Shown here piece after piece: positions 25,411 through 34,358 of a stretch of DNA of 64,000 nt. The DNA is from CAWGXG01 sp963826505 (GTDB taxonomy: Bacteria; Chloroflexota; Anaerolineae; Aggregatilineales; Aggregatilineaceae). The position numbers and the translations under genes were made by a program. The stretch covers positions 1,178,001 to 1,242,000 of the forward strand of contig CAWGXG010000007.1 in the NCBI GenBank assembly GCA_963826505.1. Direction: 5' to 3'. The notes below the pieces were generated by a model that searched no databases, was not told the origin of the DNA, and saw only the letters and a list, made by a program, of their open reading frames with translations. The stretch's first letter is position 1, and every line of letters starts with the position of its first letter.

Positions 25411-25973
25411 TGATCCCTGATTCTCAGATCGAAGCTGTGTTGGATGAATTGCGCCATGCGCTGCGCTCGGTGGATGGTGACGCCGTGCTCCGGCTGCGCG
25501 CTTTGCTGCGTGAGGCAAATTATACTTTTGTGGCCGGACGGGGACGCTCTGGCCTGCAAATGAGCGGATTCGCCATGCGCTTGATGCACATGGGGCTTCC
25601 GGTGCACGTGGTGGGTGACGTGACCACGCCAGGGATCGCCCCCGGTGACTTGCTGGTGATCGGTTCTGGCTCCGGGCGGACGGCGTCGCTGGTGACCTAT
25701 GCGACCCGCGCGCGGGAGCTGGGCGCGCAGGTGGCGCTGATTACGACGGCAGCGGAATCCCCGATCGGGGCGCAGGCGGCTTGTGTGGTGCGTCTGGACG
25801 CTTCCACCCCCAAGCTCAGCGAGACGTATGACGTCAACGCCTCGATCCTGCCGATGGGATCGCTGTTCGAGCAGGCGCTCGGCCTGCTGCTTGACCTGAT
25901 CATCCTGGGGTTGATGGGCGATCTCGGCGTCGACGGGGCGCAGATGTTCGCGCGTCACGCCAACCTGGAATGA
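25407..25973 (+). CDS. 6-phospho-3-hexuloisomerase (PHI)
   Basis: A 188-aa SIS-domain isomerase. It has VAGRGRSGLQMSGFAMRLMH, the GSGSGRTASLV phosphate-binding loop, and the TYDVNASILPMGSLFEQAL helix characteristic of PHI. It interconverts 3-hexulose 6-phosphate and fructose 6-phosphate. Together with HPS it forms the ribulose monophosphate module. The upstream gene ends inside its start codon region (ATGATG). It converges on selD with only 11 nt between the stops. Confidence 0.9.
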   Translation: MMIPDSQIEAVLDELRHALRSVDGDAVLRLRALLREANYTFVAGRGRSGLQMSGFAMRLMHMGLPVHVVGDVTTPGIAPGDLLVIGSGSGRTASLVTYATRARELGAQVALITTAAESPIGAQAACVVRLDASTPKLSETYDVNASILPMGSLFEQALGLLLDLIILGLMGDLGVDGAQMFARHANLE

Positions 25974-25984
25974 GCCGGGTAGTC

Positions 25985-27043
25985 TTAGCCGGTCACAAGG
26001 ATGGATACGTCCGCGCGTGCTTCGGCGACGCCGATTTCCCACCAGGGCGCGCCGGAGAGGGCCATCTGCGCGGCGAAAGCGTCACGCGCCGCGGCAGGCA
26101 CCGCAATCAACAGGCCGCCGCTGGTCTGCGCGTCGAACAGCAGCATTTGCAACTCTTCGGGCAGATCCGCTTCAAAGCGCACACCTGGTGCAAAGGTTAG
26201 CTTGTTGGCCGAGGATCCGCCGGGGAACGTCCACAGTTCCGCGTAGTGGCGCGCGCCATCAATGAATGGCACGCGCTCAAAGGCCACCCGCAGCGTGACT
26301 CCGCTGGCGTCGGCCATTTCGGTGGCGTGACCCAGGAATCCAAAGCCGGTGATGTCGGTCGCGGCGACGGCTCCCACCGCCCGCGCGGCTTCGGCCCCCG
26401 CCTTATTGAGCTCCATCATCCAACGGACGGCTGCCGCGAGGTGCTCCGGCTCGGCGCGATCGTTCTTGGCGGCGGTCGTGATGCAGCCCGTCCCTAACGG
26501 CTTGGTGAGGATCAATACGTCGCCGGGACGCACGCCGCCTTTGGTCAGCAGGTGGTCCGGATGGGCCAGCCCGACAACGGCTAACCCGACTTTGGGTTCT
26601 TTGTCCTGGATGGTATGCCCACCGGCGATCACCGCGCCCGCCTCGCGGACCTTTTCGGCCAGCCCCAGCATGATCCCACGGCTGAGATCCAGCGGCAGAT
26701 CGGGCGGCAGCGCGGCGATGTTCAGCGCCAGCAGCGGCGTGCCGCCCATCGCGTACACGTCGCTGAGCGCGTTGGCGGCGGCAATCGCGCCGTATTGGGT
26801 CGCATCGTCGACGATCGGCGTGAAAAAGTCGGTGGTGACGATCAGCGCGCGTTCGTCGTCCAGCCGGTACACGGCGGCATCGTCCGGCGCGCCCAACCCG
26901 ATCATCAGATTGGGGTGCGCGGCGGGATCGAACATATCTTGTAGCGGGCGCAGCACGTGCGCCAGGGCCTCAGGGGCCAGCTTGGACGCTCAACCCGCAC
27001 ACGAAGACAGGGCGGTCAAGCGTATGATTTCTTCTCGTGTCAT
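25985..27043 (-). CDS. selD: Selenide, water dikinase containing selenocysteine
   Basis: Makes selenophosphate from selenide and ATP, the selenium donor for selenocysteine. The obvious frame starts at 26956, which would lack the catalytic N-terminus. Reading through one in-frame TGA (26990-26992) extends it to ATG 27043 and restores LTALSSC-A-G-(UGA)-ASK. The UGA is residue 18 and Lys21 follows, the same spacing as Cys17 and Lys20 of E. coli SelD. The full length of 352 aa matches the family (about 345). Downstream strings fit SelD: LMIGLGAPDDAAVY, TTDFFTPIVDD, ANALSDVYAMGG and AGGHTIQDKEPKVGLAV. The start has AGAGG very close upstream. Automatic callers will truncate this gene. Confidence 0.9.
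26966..26978 (-). promoter_or_regulatory. Candidate bacterial SECIS hairpin in selD
   Basis: Eleven nt after the UGA the minus strand reads GGCC-CCTGA-GGCC, a small hairpin with G in its loop, flanked by further complementary bases. Bacterial SECIS elements lie just downstream of the UGA within the coding sequence and bind SelB. Position and size fit, but I could not compute the fold. Confidence 0.4.
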
Positions 27044-27207
27044 CGCCTCTACCGGATATTCTCGGGCATGATTCTACCGGTTCCGTTGCCAGAGTATGTC
27101 AAAACACCAGGGCTTTGGCAACATCGGGCCGTTAACGTGATCGCGATCATGCCCGACGGGTGATCGCAGACACATCCTAACGGCGCGACGTGTGCTATCA
27201 TACGCGC

Positions 27208-28461
27208 ATGGACACACAGCGCATCGAGCCCGGGCTGCTCAAAGTCTTCAGACTCTACAACGCGATCCTATGGGTACCGTTGGCGCTGTCGGCGTGCAAT
27301 GTACTCGGCGAGCACCGCCGCATGGACCCGTTTCCCGCAGTGATGCTGGTGCAGACCAGTTTTTTGCTGGTCTACCTGGGTTGGCGGCGTCCGCGTCGTT
27401 GGCTGGGCCGCGTATATCTGCCCCTCGCGCTGATCGCGGTGTCGCTGGCTCCCAGCCTGGGCTACGTGCTGCAAGTGTTCGCCCGGCTCGCGGATGGGCT
27501 TACCGGCGAAGAGGCGGCACGCGACCCCGGCACGCTGCTGCTGTTGTTGATCGTGCCGCTGCTGCTGTGGAGCTCGCAGTACGGCGTGCGGGCGATGTTG
27601 ATCTTTGTGATCGGTGGCGGGGCGCTCGATATCATGTTCGCCGTGCTGATCGCGCTGGCGGGCGGGCCCACTGTGAAATACCTGAGCGATCAGGTGTTGG
27701 TGCGCGCCTTCGTTTTCGTCGTCGTCGGGTTTGTGGTGGCTCGCCTGAGCAGCGCCCAACGCGAACAGCGGCATGTCCTGGCCGAGAAAAATGCCCAGCT
27801 CACCCATTATGCCAGCACGCTCGAACAACTGGCGGTCAGCCGCGAGCGCAACCGCATGGCGCGCGAGCTGCACGACACACTCGCGCATACCTTAAGCGCC
27901 ATGACAGTCCAGATCGGCGCGTTGGAAGTGCTGTGGGATACCGACACGCAGGCCGGGCGCGAAATGCTGGGCGGTATCCGCGACATGTCGCGCACCGGGC
28001 TGCACGAACTGCGTCGGGCGCTGCACGCGCTGCGCGCCAGTCCGCTCGAAGATCTGGGATTCGCGCTGGCGCTGCGCCAACTGGCCGAGGCGGCGGCGGA
28101 ACGCGCCGGACTCCAGCTTGAGATGAGCGTCCCCGATCAGATCAGTCTCAGGCCGGAGGTCGAGCAGCATCTCTACCGCATCGCCGAAGAAGCCGTGACC
28201 AATGTCGTCCGCCACGCCAACGCGACGCGGCTCACGCTCACTATGCGGCGCAAGCGCGGACGGCTGGGCCTCAACGTGACGGATAACGGCGTCGGGTTCG
28301 ATGCGGCGGTGCAAGCGGCGCAGGAGCACGGGTCGAGCAACGGGTATGGGTTGGTGGGGATGCGCGAGCGGGCGCTGCTGTGTGGCGCGGAACTGAGCAT
28401 CACCAGCCGCCCGCAGCAGGGAACAACCATCCAGGTGTGGCTAGAGGAGGATCGAGGGTGA
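27208..28461 (+). CDS. NarL-type sensor histidine kinase
   Basis: A 417-aa membrane sensor. About five to six hydrophobic helices occupy the first 190 or so residues, with no large extracellular domain. A short coiled stretch leads to the HisKA_3 dimerisation box ERNRMARELHDTLAHTLS with the phospho-acceptor His. The ATPase domain has VTNVVRHANATRL (N-box), DNGVGFDA and GYGLVGMRERA. The start at ATG 27208 lacks a good ribosome-binding site; a GTG at 27190 is in frame. The stop overlaps the response-regulator start. The signal is unknown. Confidence 0.9.
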   Translation: MDTQRIEPGLLKVFRLYNAILWVPLALSACNVLGEHRRMDPFPAVMLVQTSFLLVYLGWRRPRRWLGRVYLPLALIAVSLAPSLGYVLQVFARLADGLTGEEAARDPGTLLLLLIVPLLLWSSQYGVRAMLIFVIGGGALDIMFAVLIALAGGPTVKYLSDQVLVRAFVFVVVGFVVARLSSAQREQRHVLAEKNAQLTHYASTLEQLAVSRERNRMARELHDTLAHTLSAMTVQIGALEVLWDTDTQAGREMLGGIRDMSRTGLHELRRALHALRASPLEDLGFALALRQLAEAAAERAGLQLEMSVPDQISLRPEVEQHLYRIAEEAVTNVVRHANATRLTLTMRRKRGRLGLNVTDNGVGFDAAVQAAQEHGSSNGYGLVGMRERALLCGAELSITSRPQQGTTIQVWLEEDRG

Positions 28462-29117
28462 TCCGCGTTTTGGTGGTGGACGATCAGGCGGTGGTGTGCG
28501 AGGGCTTGCGCGTCATGCTCGACGCCGCACCCAATATCAGCGTGGTAGGCGTGGCGCACGACGGCAGCGCCGCTTTGGAACAGGTGGCCGCGACGTCGCC
28601 CGACCTGGTGCTGATGGACCTCAAAATGCCGGGGATGAACGGCATCCACGCGACGCGCCTCATCCGCGAAAAATACCCGGCGGTGCGCGTGCTGGTGCTG
28701 ACCACCTACGACGACGACGAATGGGTCTTCGACGCGATCCGGGCCGGAGCTGCCGGATACCTGCTTAAGGATTCGCTGCGCGAGGACATCATCAGTGCCA
28801 TCGAAGGCACCGCCGCTGGTCAGACGCACGTCGATCCGAGCATCGTATCCAAGCTGTTCGATCTGGTCCGCACGGGGAGTCCTCCCAACACGACCGTCGA
28901 TCACATGCTCACCGACCGGGAACTCGAAATTCTGCGGCTGCTGGCGCACGGACTGACCAATGCCGCCATCGCGCAGCGCCTGTTTCTCGCGGAGGGGACC
29001 GTCCGCAACTACGTGAGCGCGATATTGTCCAAGCTCAAGGTCGATGACCGGACGCAGGCGGCCGCCTTAGCGTGGCGCAGCGGCTTGATTCCCCCCGGTG
29101 ACGCGCTGGACGAATAG
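28458..29117 (+). CDS. NarL/LuxR-type response regulator
   Basis: A 219-aa regulator starting at GTG (GTGA overlap with the kinase stop; GGAGG upstream). The receiver domain has the acidic pair in VLVVDDQAVV, the phospho-acceptor Asp in LVLMDLKMPGMNG, and Lys in GYLLKDS. The C-terminal LuxR helix-turn-helix runs TDRELEILRLLAHGLTNAAI to NYVSAILSKL. It is the evident partner of the preceding kinase; its targets are unknown. Confidence 0.93.
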   Translation: MIRVLVVDDQAVVCEGLRVMLDAAPNISVVGVAHDGSAALEQVAATSPDLVLMDLKMPGMNGIHATRLIREKYPAVRVLVLTTYDDDEWVFDAIRAGAAGYLLKDSLREDIISAIEGTAAGQTHVDPSIVSKLFDLVRTGSPPNTTVDHMLTDRELEILRLLAHGLTNAAIAQRLFLAEGTVRNYVSAILSKLKVDDRTQAAALAWRSGLIPPGDALDE

Positions 29118-29293
29118 CCTGCCCGCTGGCTTTATCCCCCTTTTGCACGTGACACAACATGACACGGATCATGTCTGCCATGACCCCGATCACCATTTTC
29201 GCCCTTTCGAGCCTGACTTGGCGTACCATGGAAACCATGATGTTTCGACCACCCGCTGACACGGTTCGGGGGCAAGAAAGGGATCATAAACCC

Positions 29294-29848
29294 ATGGGCA
29301 TTGGCGATTCCATCACACTGGTGAGCTGTCTCGCAGGTTTTATGGCGGCTCTCCCCGCGTTTCTGATTTTTCTCAACCTCATCTTTGCCAAGACGACGGT
29401 ACGGGCTGCCCGGCGTTTGGAGCGCGGCGCGATCCTACCGTTTTTCGTCGGACTGGTGCCCGCCATTTTCATCGGCGTGCCGGTCGTGGGGCTGATCAGC
29501 CTGGGCAGCATTTTCCAGTTATTAGGCGTGCTGGGACTGCTGGCGCTGCTGCTGTGGGCTTTCACCGGGCTGGCCGCTATCGGACGCATGGCGGGTGGAC
29601 GCATCAGCGCCTTTGCTGAGCGAGACGAGCGGCCCCTGGTGGAGATCGTGTTGGGCTCGGTCGTTTTGAGCTTCACGATCGCGTTTCCGATCATCGGCTG
29701 GCTGTTGGTGCTGCCCTTCGGACTGCTGATCGGGACAGGCGCGACGATCCTGTCGCGTTTTAGCCGGATCGAGCGGCGTCAGGCAGCGCGCGCCGTTGTT
29801 CCGGCGGACAGCTCAATGTTCGACGCTGAGCCGGTGCAGTCCCGATGA
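29294..29848 (+). CDS. Small integral membrane protein, function unknown
   Basis: A 184-aa protein with four or five hydrophobic helices (for example FMAALPAFLIFLNLIF, FFVGLVPAIFIGVPVVGLI, LLGVLGLLALLLWAFTGL and IAFPIIGWLLVLPFGLLIG) and a short basic C-terminal tail. The start at 29294 is preceded by AAAGGG; earlier in-frame starts from 29159 give a non-hydrophobic lead and seem unlikely. I do not recognise a family. It overlaps the DUF1800 gene by 4 bases, so the two are probably co-expressed. Confidence 0.7.
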   Translation: MGIGDSITLVSCLAGFMAALPAFLIFLNLIFAKTTVRAARRLERGAILPFFVGLVPAIFIGVPVVGLISLGSIFQLLGVLGLLALLLWAFTGLAAIGRMAGGRISAFAERDERPLVEIVLGSVVLSFTIAFPIIGWLLVLPFGLLIGTGATILSRFSRIERRQAARAVVPADSSMFDAEPVQSR

Positions 29849-31332
29849 AACCACTGACACGCCGCGCGCTGTTGGGCACGCTGGTGCTGAGCGCTGCCGG
29901 GTGCAGCACGGTGATCGACCGCCTGACCGAGCCAGACCTGCCCAAGACGCTCATCTTGCCGGGTGGCTTGCAGCGCAGCCCGACCGTGCACCTGCTCAAC
30001 CGGGCGGCCTACGGTCCCCGGCCCGGCGACCTCAAACGCGTCGAGAAAATGGGTCACGCCGCGTGGATCGACCAGCAGCTTGACGACGCGCACCTCGACG
30101 ACAACGCGCTCGCGCTGCGGCTGCGGCGCTATGACACGCTGTCCATGAACACGCGCGATCTGCTCAGTTTTCGCGGCGCGGATGACAAAGACTACGTGCG
30201 CGCCGAGCTGGTGCTCATGACGCTGCTGCGGGCGGTGTATTCGCAGCGCCAGTTGTTCGAAGTGATGGTGGGGTTTTGGAGCGATCACTTCAATATCTAC
30301 CATTACAAAGGCGACGCGGCTATGCTCAAGACCGCCGACGATCGCGACGTGATCCGCCAACACGCGCTGAGCACCTTCGGCGATCTGCTGAGCGCATCGG
30401 CCCACAGCCCGGCTATGCTGGTTTACCTGGATAACATCCTCAACGAGAAAAGCCACCCCAACGAGAACTACGCCCGCGAGGTGATGGAACTGCACACGCT
30501 GGGCGTGGACGGCGGTTATACCGAGCGGGATGTCAAAGAGGTGGCGCGCTGCTTCACCGGCTGGTCCGTCAACCGGCGCGGCGAGTTCACCTTCATCAGC
30601 GATTGGCACGACGACGCCAGCAAGACGGTGCTCGGCCAGACCATCCCGGCAGGCGGCGGCAAGTCCGACGGCGAGCGCGTGCTGCAAATCTTGAGCGAAC
30701 ACCCCAGCACGGCACGTCACGTCGTGACCAAGCTCGTGCGGCGCTTTGTGGCCGACGATCCGCCGCCGGACGTGGTCGAGGCCTGTGTCGCGACCTGGAC
30801 GGCGACCGGTGGCGAGTTGCGTGCGGTACTGCGCACACTGTTGGCCCATCCCGATTTTTGGAATGCTCCGCCCAAATTCAAACGCCCCTACGAGCTGCTG
30901 ATCTCGCTGCTGCGCGCGACCGGTGCGACCTTCAACGCTGACACGGGACTGATCACGCGCCTGGACCGGCTCGGTCAGCGGCCGTTTGGTTGGCCCACCC
31001 CGGACGGTTACCCCGACACGGCTACCGCCTGGAATGGGACGATGTTAGGCCGCTGGAATCTCGCGCTGGATGCGCTGGCGGGAAACCTGCCCGGCGTGAC
31101 GATCAAGATCGACGCGCTGTCCAAGGCGGGCCGCGTGAACGAGGACGATCCCACCGCCGATCTGACTTTTTTCGGGCGGCTGCTGTTGGGCCGCGATCTG
31201 GAGCCGGACGATACCGCCGCGCTGCGTCGTTTCGCCGGTGACGAGTCTGGCGGCAATTCATCGCTCAATCACGCGCAGTTGATCACCCTGTTAGGGATGC
31301 TCGCGTCCAGTCCGGCCTTTCAATGGCGCTGA
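29845..31332 (+). CDS. DUF1800 family lipoprotein
   Basis: A 495-aa exported protein. The N-terminus RRALLGTLVLSAAGC combines twin arginines with a lipobox, so it may be a Tat lipoprotein. DUF1800 strings follow: LLNRAAYGPRPGDL, FWSDHFNIYH, DNILNEKSHPNENYARE(V)MELHT and EVARCFTGW. DUF1800 and DUF1501 proteins are regularly encoded side by side, as here, but their activity is unknown. Confidence 0.9.
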   Translation: MKPLTRRALLGTLVLSAAGCSTVIDRLTEPDLPKTLILPGGLQRSPTVHLLNRAAYGPRPGDLKRVEKMGHAAWIDQQLDDAHLDDNALALRLRRYDTLSMNTRDLLSFRGADDKDYVRAELVLMTLLRAVYSQRQLFEVMVGFWSDHFNIYHYKGDAAMLKTADDRDVIRQHALSTFGDLLSASAHSPAMLVYLDNILNEKSHPNENYAREVMELHTLGVDGGYTERDVKEVARCFTGWSVNRRGEFTFISDWHDDASKTVLGQTIPAGGGKSDGERVLQILSEHPSTARHVVTKLVRRFVADDPPPDVVEACVATWTATGGELRAVLRTLLAHPDFWNAPPKFKRPYELLISLLRATGATFNADTGLITRLDRLGQRPFGWPTPDGYPDTATAWNGTMLGRWNLALDALAGNLPGVTIKIDALSKAGRVNEDDPTADLTFFGRLLLGRDLEPDDTAALRRFAGDESGGNSSLNHAQLITLLGMLASSPAFQWR

Positions 31333-31371
31333 GAGCGGCGCTCAATCACCTGAGTCAGCAAGGAGCCCGGC

Positions 31372-32667
31372 ATGACATCCTCAAAATTGACAACAACGAA
31401 GCAACTCACGCGCCGCCACCTGCTCAAAGCGTCGGCGGTAGCGGGTACCCTGACCGCCCTGCAAACGATCTGGCCGTCGTGGATGCCGCGCCTGGCCTTC
31501 GCCAGCGCAGGTGTGCCCGGCGACGTGATCGTGTGTATTTTTCTGCGCGGCGGCGCGGACGGCCTGAACATGATCGTGCCGTTCGGCGACGACGATTATT
31601 ATCAGGCGCGGCGCACGCTCGCCATTCCGCGCCCGGACAGCCATAGGGGCAACTCAGCGCTCGCCCTGGATGACTTTTTCGGGCTCAACCCTGATATGCA
31701 CCCGCTGTATGACCTGCTGACGGCGGGCCACCTCACGGCTGTACACGCTGTGGGCGCGCCAACCGTGTCACGCAGCCATTTCGAGGCGATGGATCTGCTG
31801 GAACGCGGTACCGATGGCAAGAGCGGGGCCAGCTCGGGCTGGTTGGGCCGCCATCTGACCGTGACCTCCTCGCCCACCGATTCACCGCTGCGCGCTATCG
31901 GTTGGGACGAGAAGCTCCCGACCAGTCTGCGCGGTTACGTCGCGGCCAATGCCTTTCGATCGATCGCCGAGTATCACCTGCACGGCGAAACGCAGCAGGT
32001 CGATCGCATGACGGCGGCGCTGGCGGCCATGTATCAGGACAGCGCGGCGGAAGGCGACACGATGCTGCACACCGCCGCGAACGCCACGCTGCAAACTCTG
32101 GAAACCGTGCGCCGGATCGACGTGGACACCTACCGGCCCGCCAACGGGGCGCAGTATAGCGATTCCGATTTTGGTCGGGGTCTGAAGCAAACGGCGGCCT
32201 TGATCAAGGCGGATGTAGGGCTGGAAGTGGCCTGTCTCGATTTGGGGAATTTCGATACGCACATCACGCAGGGCGTCACGCTGCACGAAGGGATCGGCAT
32301 CTTCCCAGGGCTGGCGGCAACCTTTGCGCACAACATGCGCGCGTTTCACGACGATGTCCGCGATCAGCATGACGGCGTGACGGTCGTCGTGATGAGCGAG
32401 TTTGGCCGCCGTGTGCAGGAGAACGGCGCGGGCGGGACCGATCACGGGCACGGCAACGTGATGTGGGTCATGAGTCCCCACCTCGCTACGCCGCCCGTGT
32501 ACGCCAAATGGCCGGGTCTGAATCCGAATTTCCTGGCGGATGGCGACCTGGACATCACAACCGATTACCGCGATGTCCTGTACGAGATCTTGTCCGCGCG
32601 CGCAGGCGGCACCGACCTGGAAACGGTCTTTCCAGGCCATCGTTATACGGCGGTGGGGTTGTTCTGA
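31372..32667 (+). CDS. DUF1501 family Tat-exported protein
   Basis: A 431-aa exported protein, 39 nt after the DUF1800 gene. The N-terminus LTRRHLLKASAVAG is a Tat signal. DUF1501 (alkaline-phosphatase-like fold) strings are FLRGGADGLNMIVP, the SRSHFEAMDLLERG segment, LDLGNFDTHITQ and SEFGRRVQENGAGGTDHGHG, the last carrying probable metal ligands. It may be a hydrolase acting outside the membrane; the substrate is unknown. Confidence 0.9.
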   Translation: MTSSKLTTTKQLTRRHLLKASAVAGTLTALQTIWPSWMPRLAFASAGVPGDVIVCIFLRGGADGLNMIVPFGDDDYYQARRTLAIPRPDSHRGNSALALDDFFGLNPDMHPLYDLLTAGHLTAVHAVGAPTVSRSHFEAMDLLERGTDGKSGASSGWLGRHLTVTSSPTDSPLRAIGWDEKLPTSLRGYVAANAFRSIAEYHLHGETQQVDRMTAALAAMYQDSAAEGDTMLHTAANATLQTLETVRRIDVDTYRPANGAQYSDSDFGRGLKQTAALIKADVGLEVACLDLGNFDTHITQGVTLHEGIGIFPGLAATFAHNMRAFHDDVRDQHDGVTVVVMSEFGRRVQENGAGGTDHGHGNVMWVMSPHLATPPVYAKWPGLNPNFLADGDLDITTDYRDVLYEILSARAGGTDLETVFPGHRYTAVGLF

Positions 32668-32697
32668 GGTGGAGAAAATGGGTGGGCGTGGGCGGAG

Positions 32698-33438
32698 TTA
32701 GCGCACGGTGCTGATGATGCGGTGTTCCGTCAGGCCGCTGAGCAGACCACTTTTCCCGGTCAGCGGTTCGCCCACCGTCAGACCGTTTTGGCCGATGGTG
32801 TAGCCGTGAATGGCCGAATCGTGGGCCGATGAGCGCATTTTGAGCACGACGATCGCGCGCTGGACGGCGCTGTCGATCTCAAGATAGCGCATCATCAGCA
32901 GTGTGTCGACCACGAACGACAGGCGGCCCCGTTCCTCGCGCGTGTAGTCGGAGCGCATCTCCTCGGCCAGATACAGCGCCGTGATGTTTTCGCGCCGGAA
33001 TGCGCTGATCACCTGGTGGTAGATGCGGCGCAGGTCCTGGTCATCTGTGATGAGCTGGGTGAAGTGGCTCAGGCTGTCGACCACTACGCGCTGAATGCCG
33101 CGCTGCTCGATCATACGCACGATGCTGCTGTCTGGCGTGGCGAGGCTCTGACGCAGCACCGTGGGCGACGTGAACAGCATGTGCAGCGCGCCAGCCGCTT
33201 CCCACTGCGCGAGATCCCAACCCACACTGGCCGCGTCACGGTACAGCGATTCCGGAAATTCCTCGAAGGTGATGAACAATCCCGGCTCGCCGCGCTGCGC
33301 GCCTTCTAGCAAGAACTGGAGTCCAAACGTGGTTTTGCCGGTGCCGGGCGCGCCGCGCAGCAAAATCGAGGACTGGGGCACAAAGCCCCCGCCCAGCATG
33401 GGATCGAGATTCGGGATGCCGCTCGTGATTCGTTCCAT
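32698..33438 (-). CDS. KaiC/RadA-like ATPase
   Basis: A 246-aa single KaiC domain. It has ITSGIPNLDPMLGGGFVP, Walker A GAPGTGKTT (about 29-37), FITFEEFPESLYRDAASVGWD, the Walker B region VVVDSLSHFTQL, and the late VLKMRSSAHDSAIHGYTI segment typical of archaeal and bacterial KaiC-like proteins. The ATG at 33438 is chosen because it begins the conserved domain; the only ribosome-binding site (AGGAG) is about 14 nt away, and the frame is open to 33501 from a TTG. It ends an operon of envelope proteins and may act as a signalling ATPase. Confidence 0.85.
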   Translation of the reverse strand: MERITSGIPNLDPMLGGGFVPQSSILLRGAPGTGKTTFGLQFLLEGAQRGEPGLFITFEEFPESLYRDAASVGWDLAQWEAAGALHMLFTSPTVLRQSLATPDSSIVRMIEQRGIQRVVVDSLSHFTQLITDDQDLRRIYHQVISAFRRENITALYLAEEMRSDYTREERGRLSFVVDTLLMMRYLEIDSAVQRAIVVLKMRSSAHDSAIHGYTIGQNGLTVGEPLTGKSGLLSGLTEHRIISTVR

Positions 33439-33478
33439 GCCCGTTGGTGGCGCTCCTCGCGCTGTGGAGTGACCCTTA

Positions 33479-34288
33479 TTAGTACGGGTGATTCTGGACA
33501 AACTCTACTATGGCGACATTGGTCTGGCAAGTATTCCCGGTCTGGACTTCGACCATGTCTGACACGGCGTCACCTGTCGCGCTGAGCAGCCGCAGGGTGT
33601 ACGTCCCGGTGCGCGGGGCGGCTCCCACCTGAAATTCATACCCGGCGTCTCCCCATTGCGTGGCCGTTCCCGAAAACTGGACGCTGCGGAAGCTCTCCCC
33701 GTTGATCTCAACAGCGATGCCCGGCAGCGGCGCGCCTGTCATACCCGTGACCGAACCCGCTATAGCCAGCCAGCGGCAGCCTTGATCGTTGTCGTTGGCG
33801 CGGTATTGCACATCTGCCTCCACGAACGGAAAGGCGGAGCGCGTCGGGATCGGGATCGGAGTCGGTAGGCTGCCTGCGCCCGGCACCACGCCGCCGCTGC
33901 CATCGTCTAGCGGGGGTAGGCCCGTCACCGTCACGGCTGGAGGCGCGACCGGCACCGCTTCGGCCCCCGAGATGACGCGCGTCGGCGTGATGGTAAACGT
34001 AGCCGTCGCGGTGGGGAGCGGCGTGGATGTGGCCGTGTCCGTGGCGGTGGGAGTCGCGGAAGCGGTTGGCGTATCGGTTGCGGTGGGTGTCGCTGTCACC
34101 GTGGGAGAGGGCGTCAGCGTCGGCAGTTGGATCAGCGGCGCAGCCGTCGGCGGAGGGAAGGGGTTCAGGGACGAGTTGGGATCGTTGATGATCAGGACCA
34201 TAAACGCGATCATCCCCACGGTGAGCACGACGAAGATCACCGTGACAATGTCCAGTGGGTTGAACGCGGAAGGCTGCTGCTCAGACAT
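33479..34288 (-). CDS. Membrane-anchored protein with Thr/Pro-rich linker, paralogue 1
   Basis: A 269-aa protein. There is an N-terminal cytoplasmic lead and one membrane helix (VTVIFVVLTVGMIAFMVLII), then a long low-complexity linker of TPTAT-type repeats (about residues 50-105), then an exported C-terminal domain of about 110 residues. That domain starts with DQGCRWLAIAGSVTGMTGAP and ends in NVAIVEFVQNHPY, very like the next gene upstream. Cys residues in CRWLAIAG and NTCQTNV may pair. It is probably a cell-surface protein of unknown role. Confidence 0.8.
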   Translation of the reverse strand: MSEQQPSAFNPLDIVTVIFVVLTVGMIAFMVLIINDPNSSLNPFPPPTAAPLIQLPTLTPSPTVTATPTATDTPTASATPTATDTATSTPLPTATATFTITPTRVISGAEAVPVAPPAVTVTGLPPLDDGSGGVVPGAGSLPTPIPIPTRSAFPFVEADVQYRANDNDQGCRWLAIAGSVTGMTGAPLPGIAVEINGESFRSVQFSGTATQWGDAGYEFQVGAAPRTGTYTLRLLSATGDAVSDMVEVQTGNTCQTNVAIVEFVQNHPY

Positions 34289-34358
34289 ACAGACTATCGC
34301 CCCTCACAGGCGGCTCAGAGCCTGGGCATTGATGCCCAGGCAGCGGCGCACGCCGACG

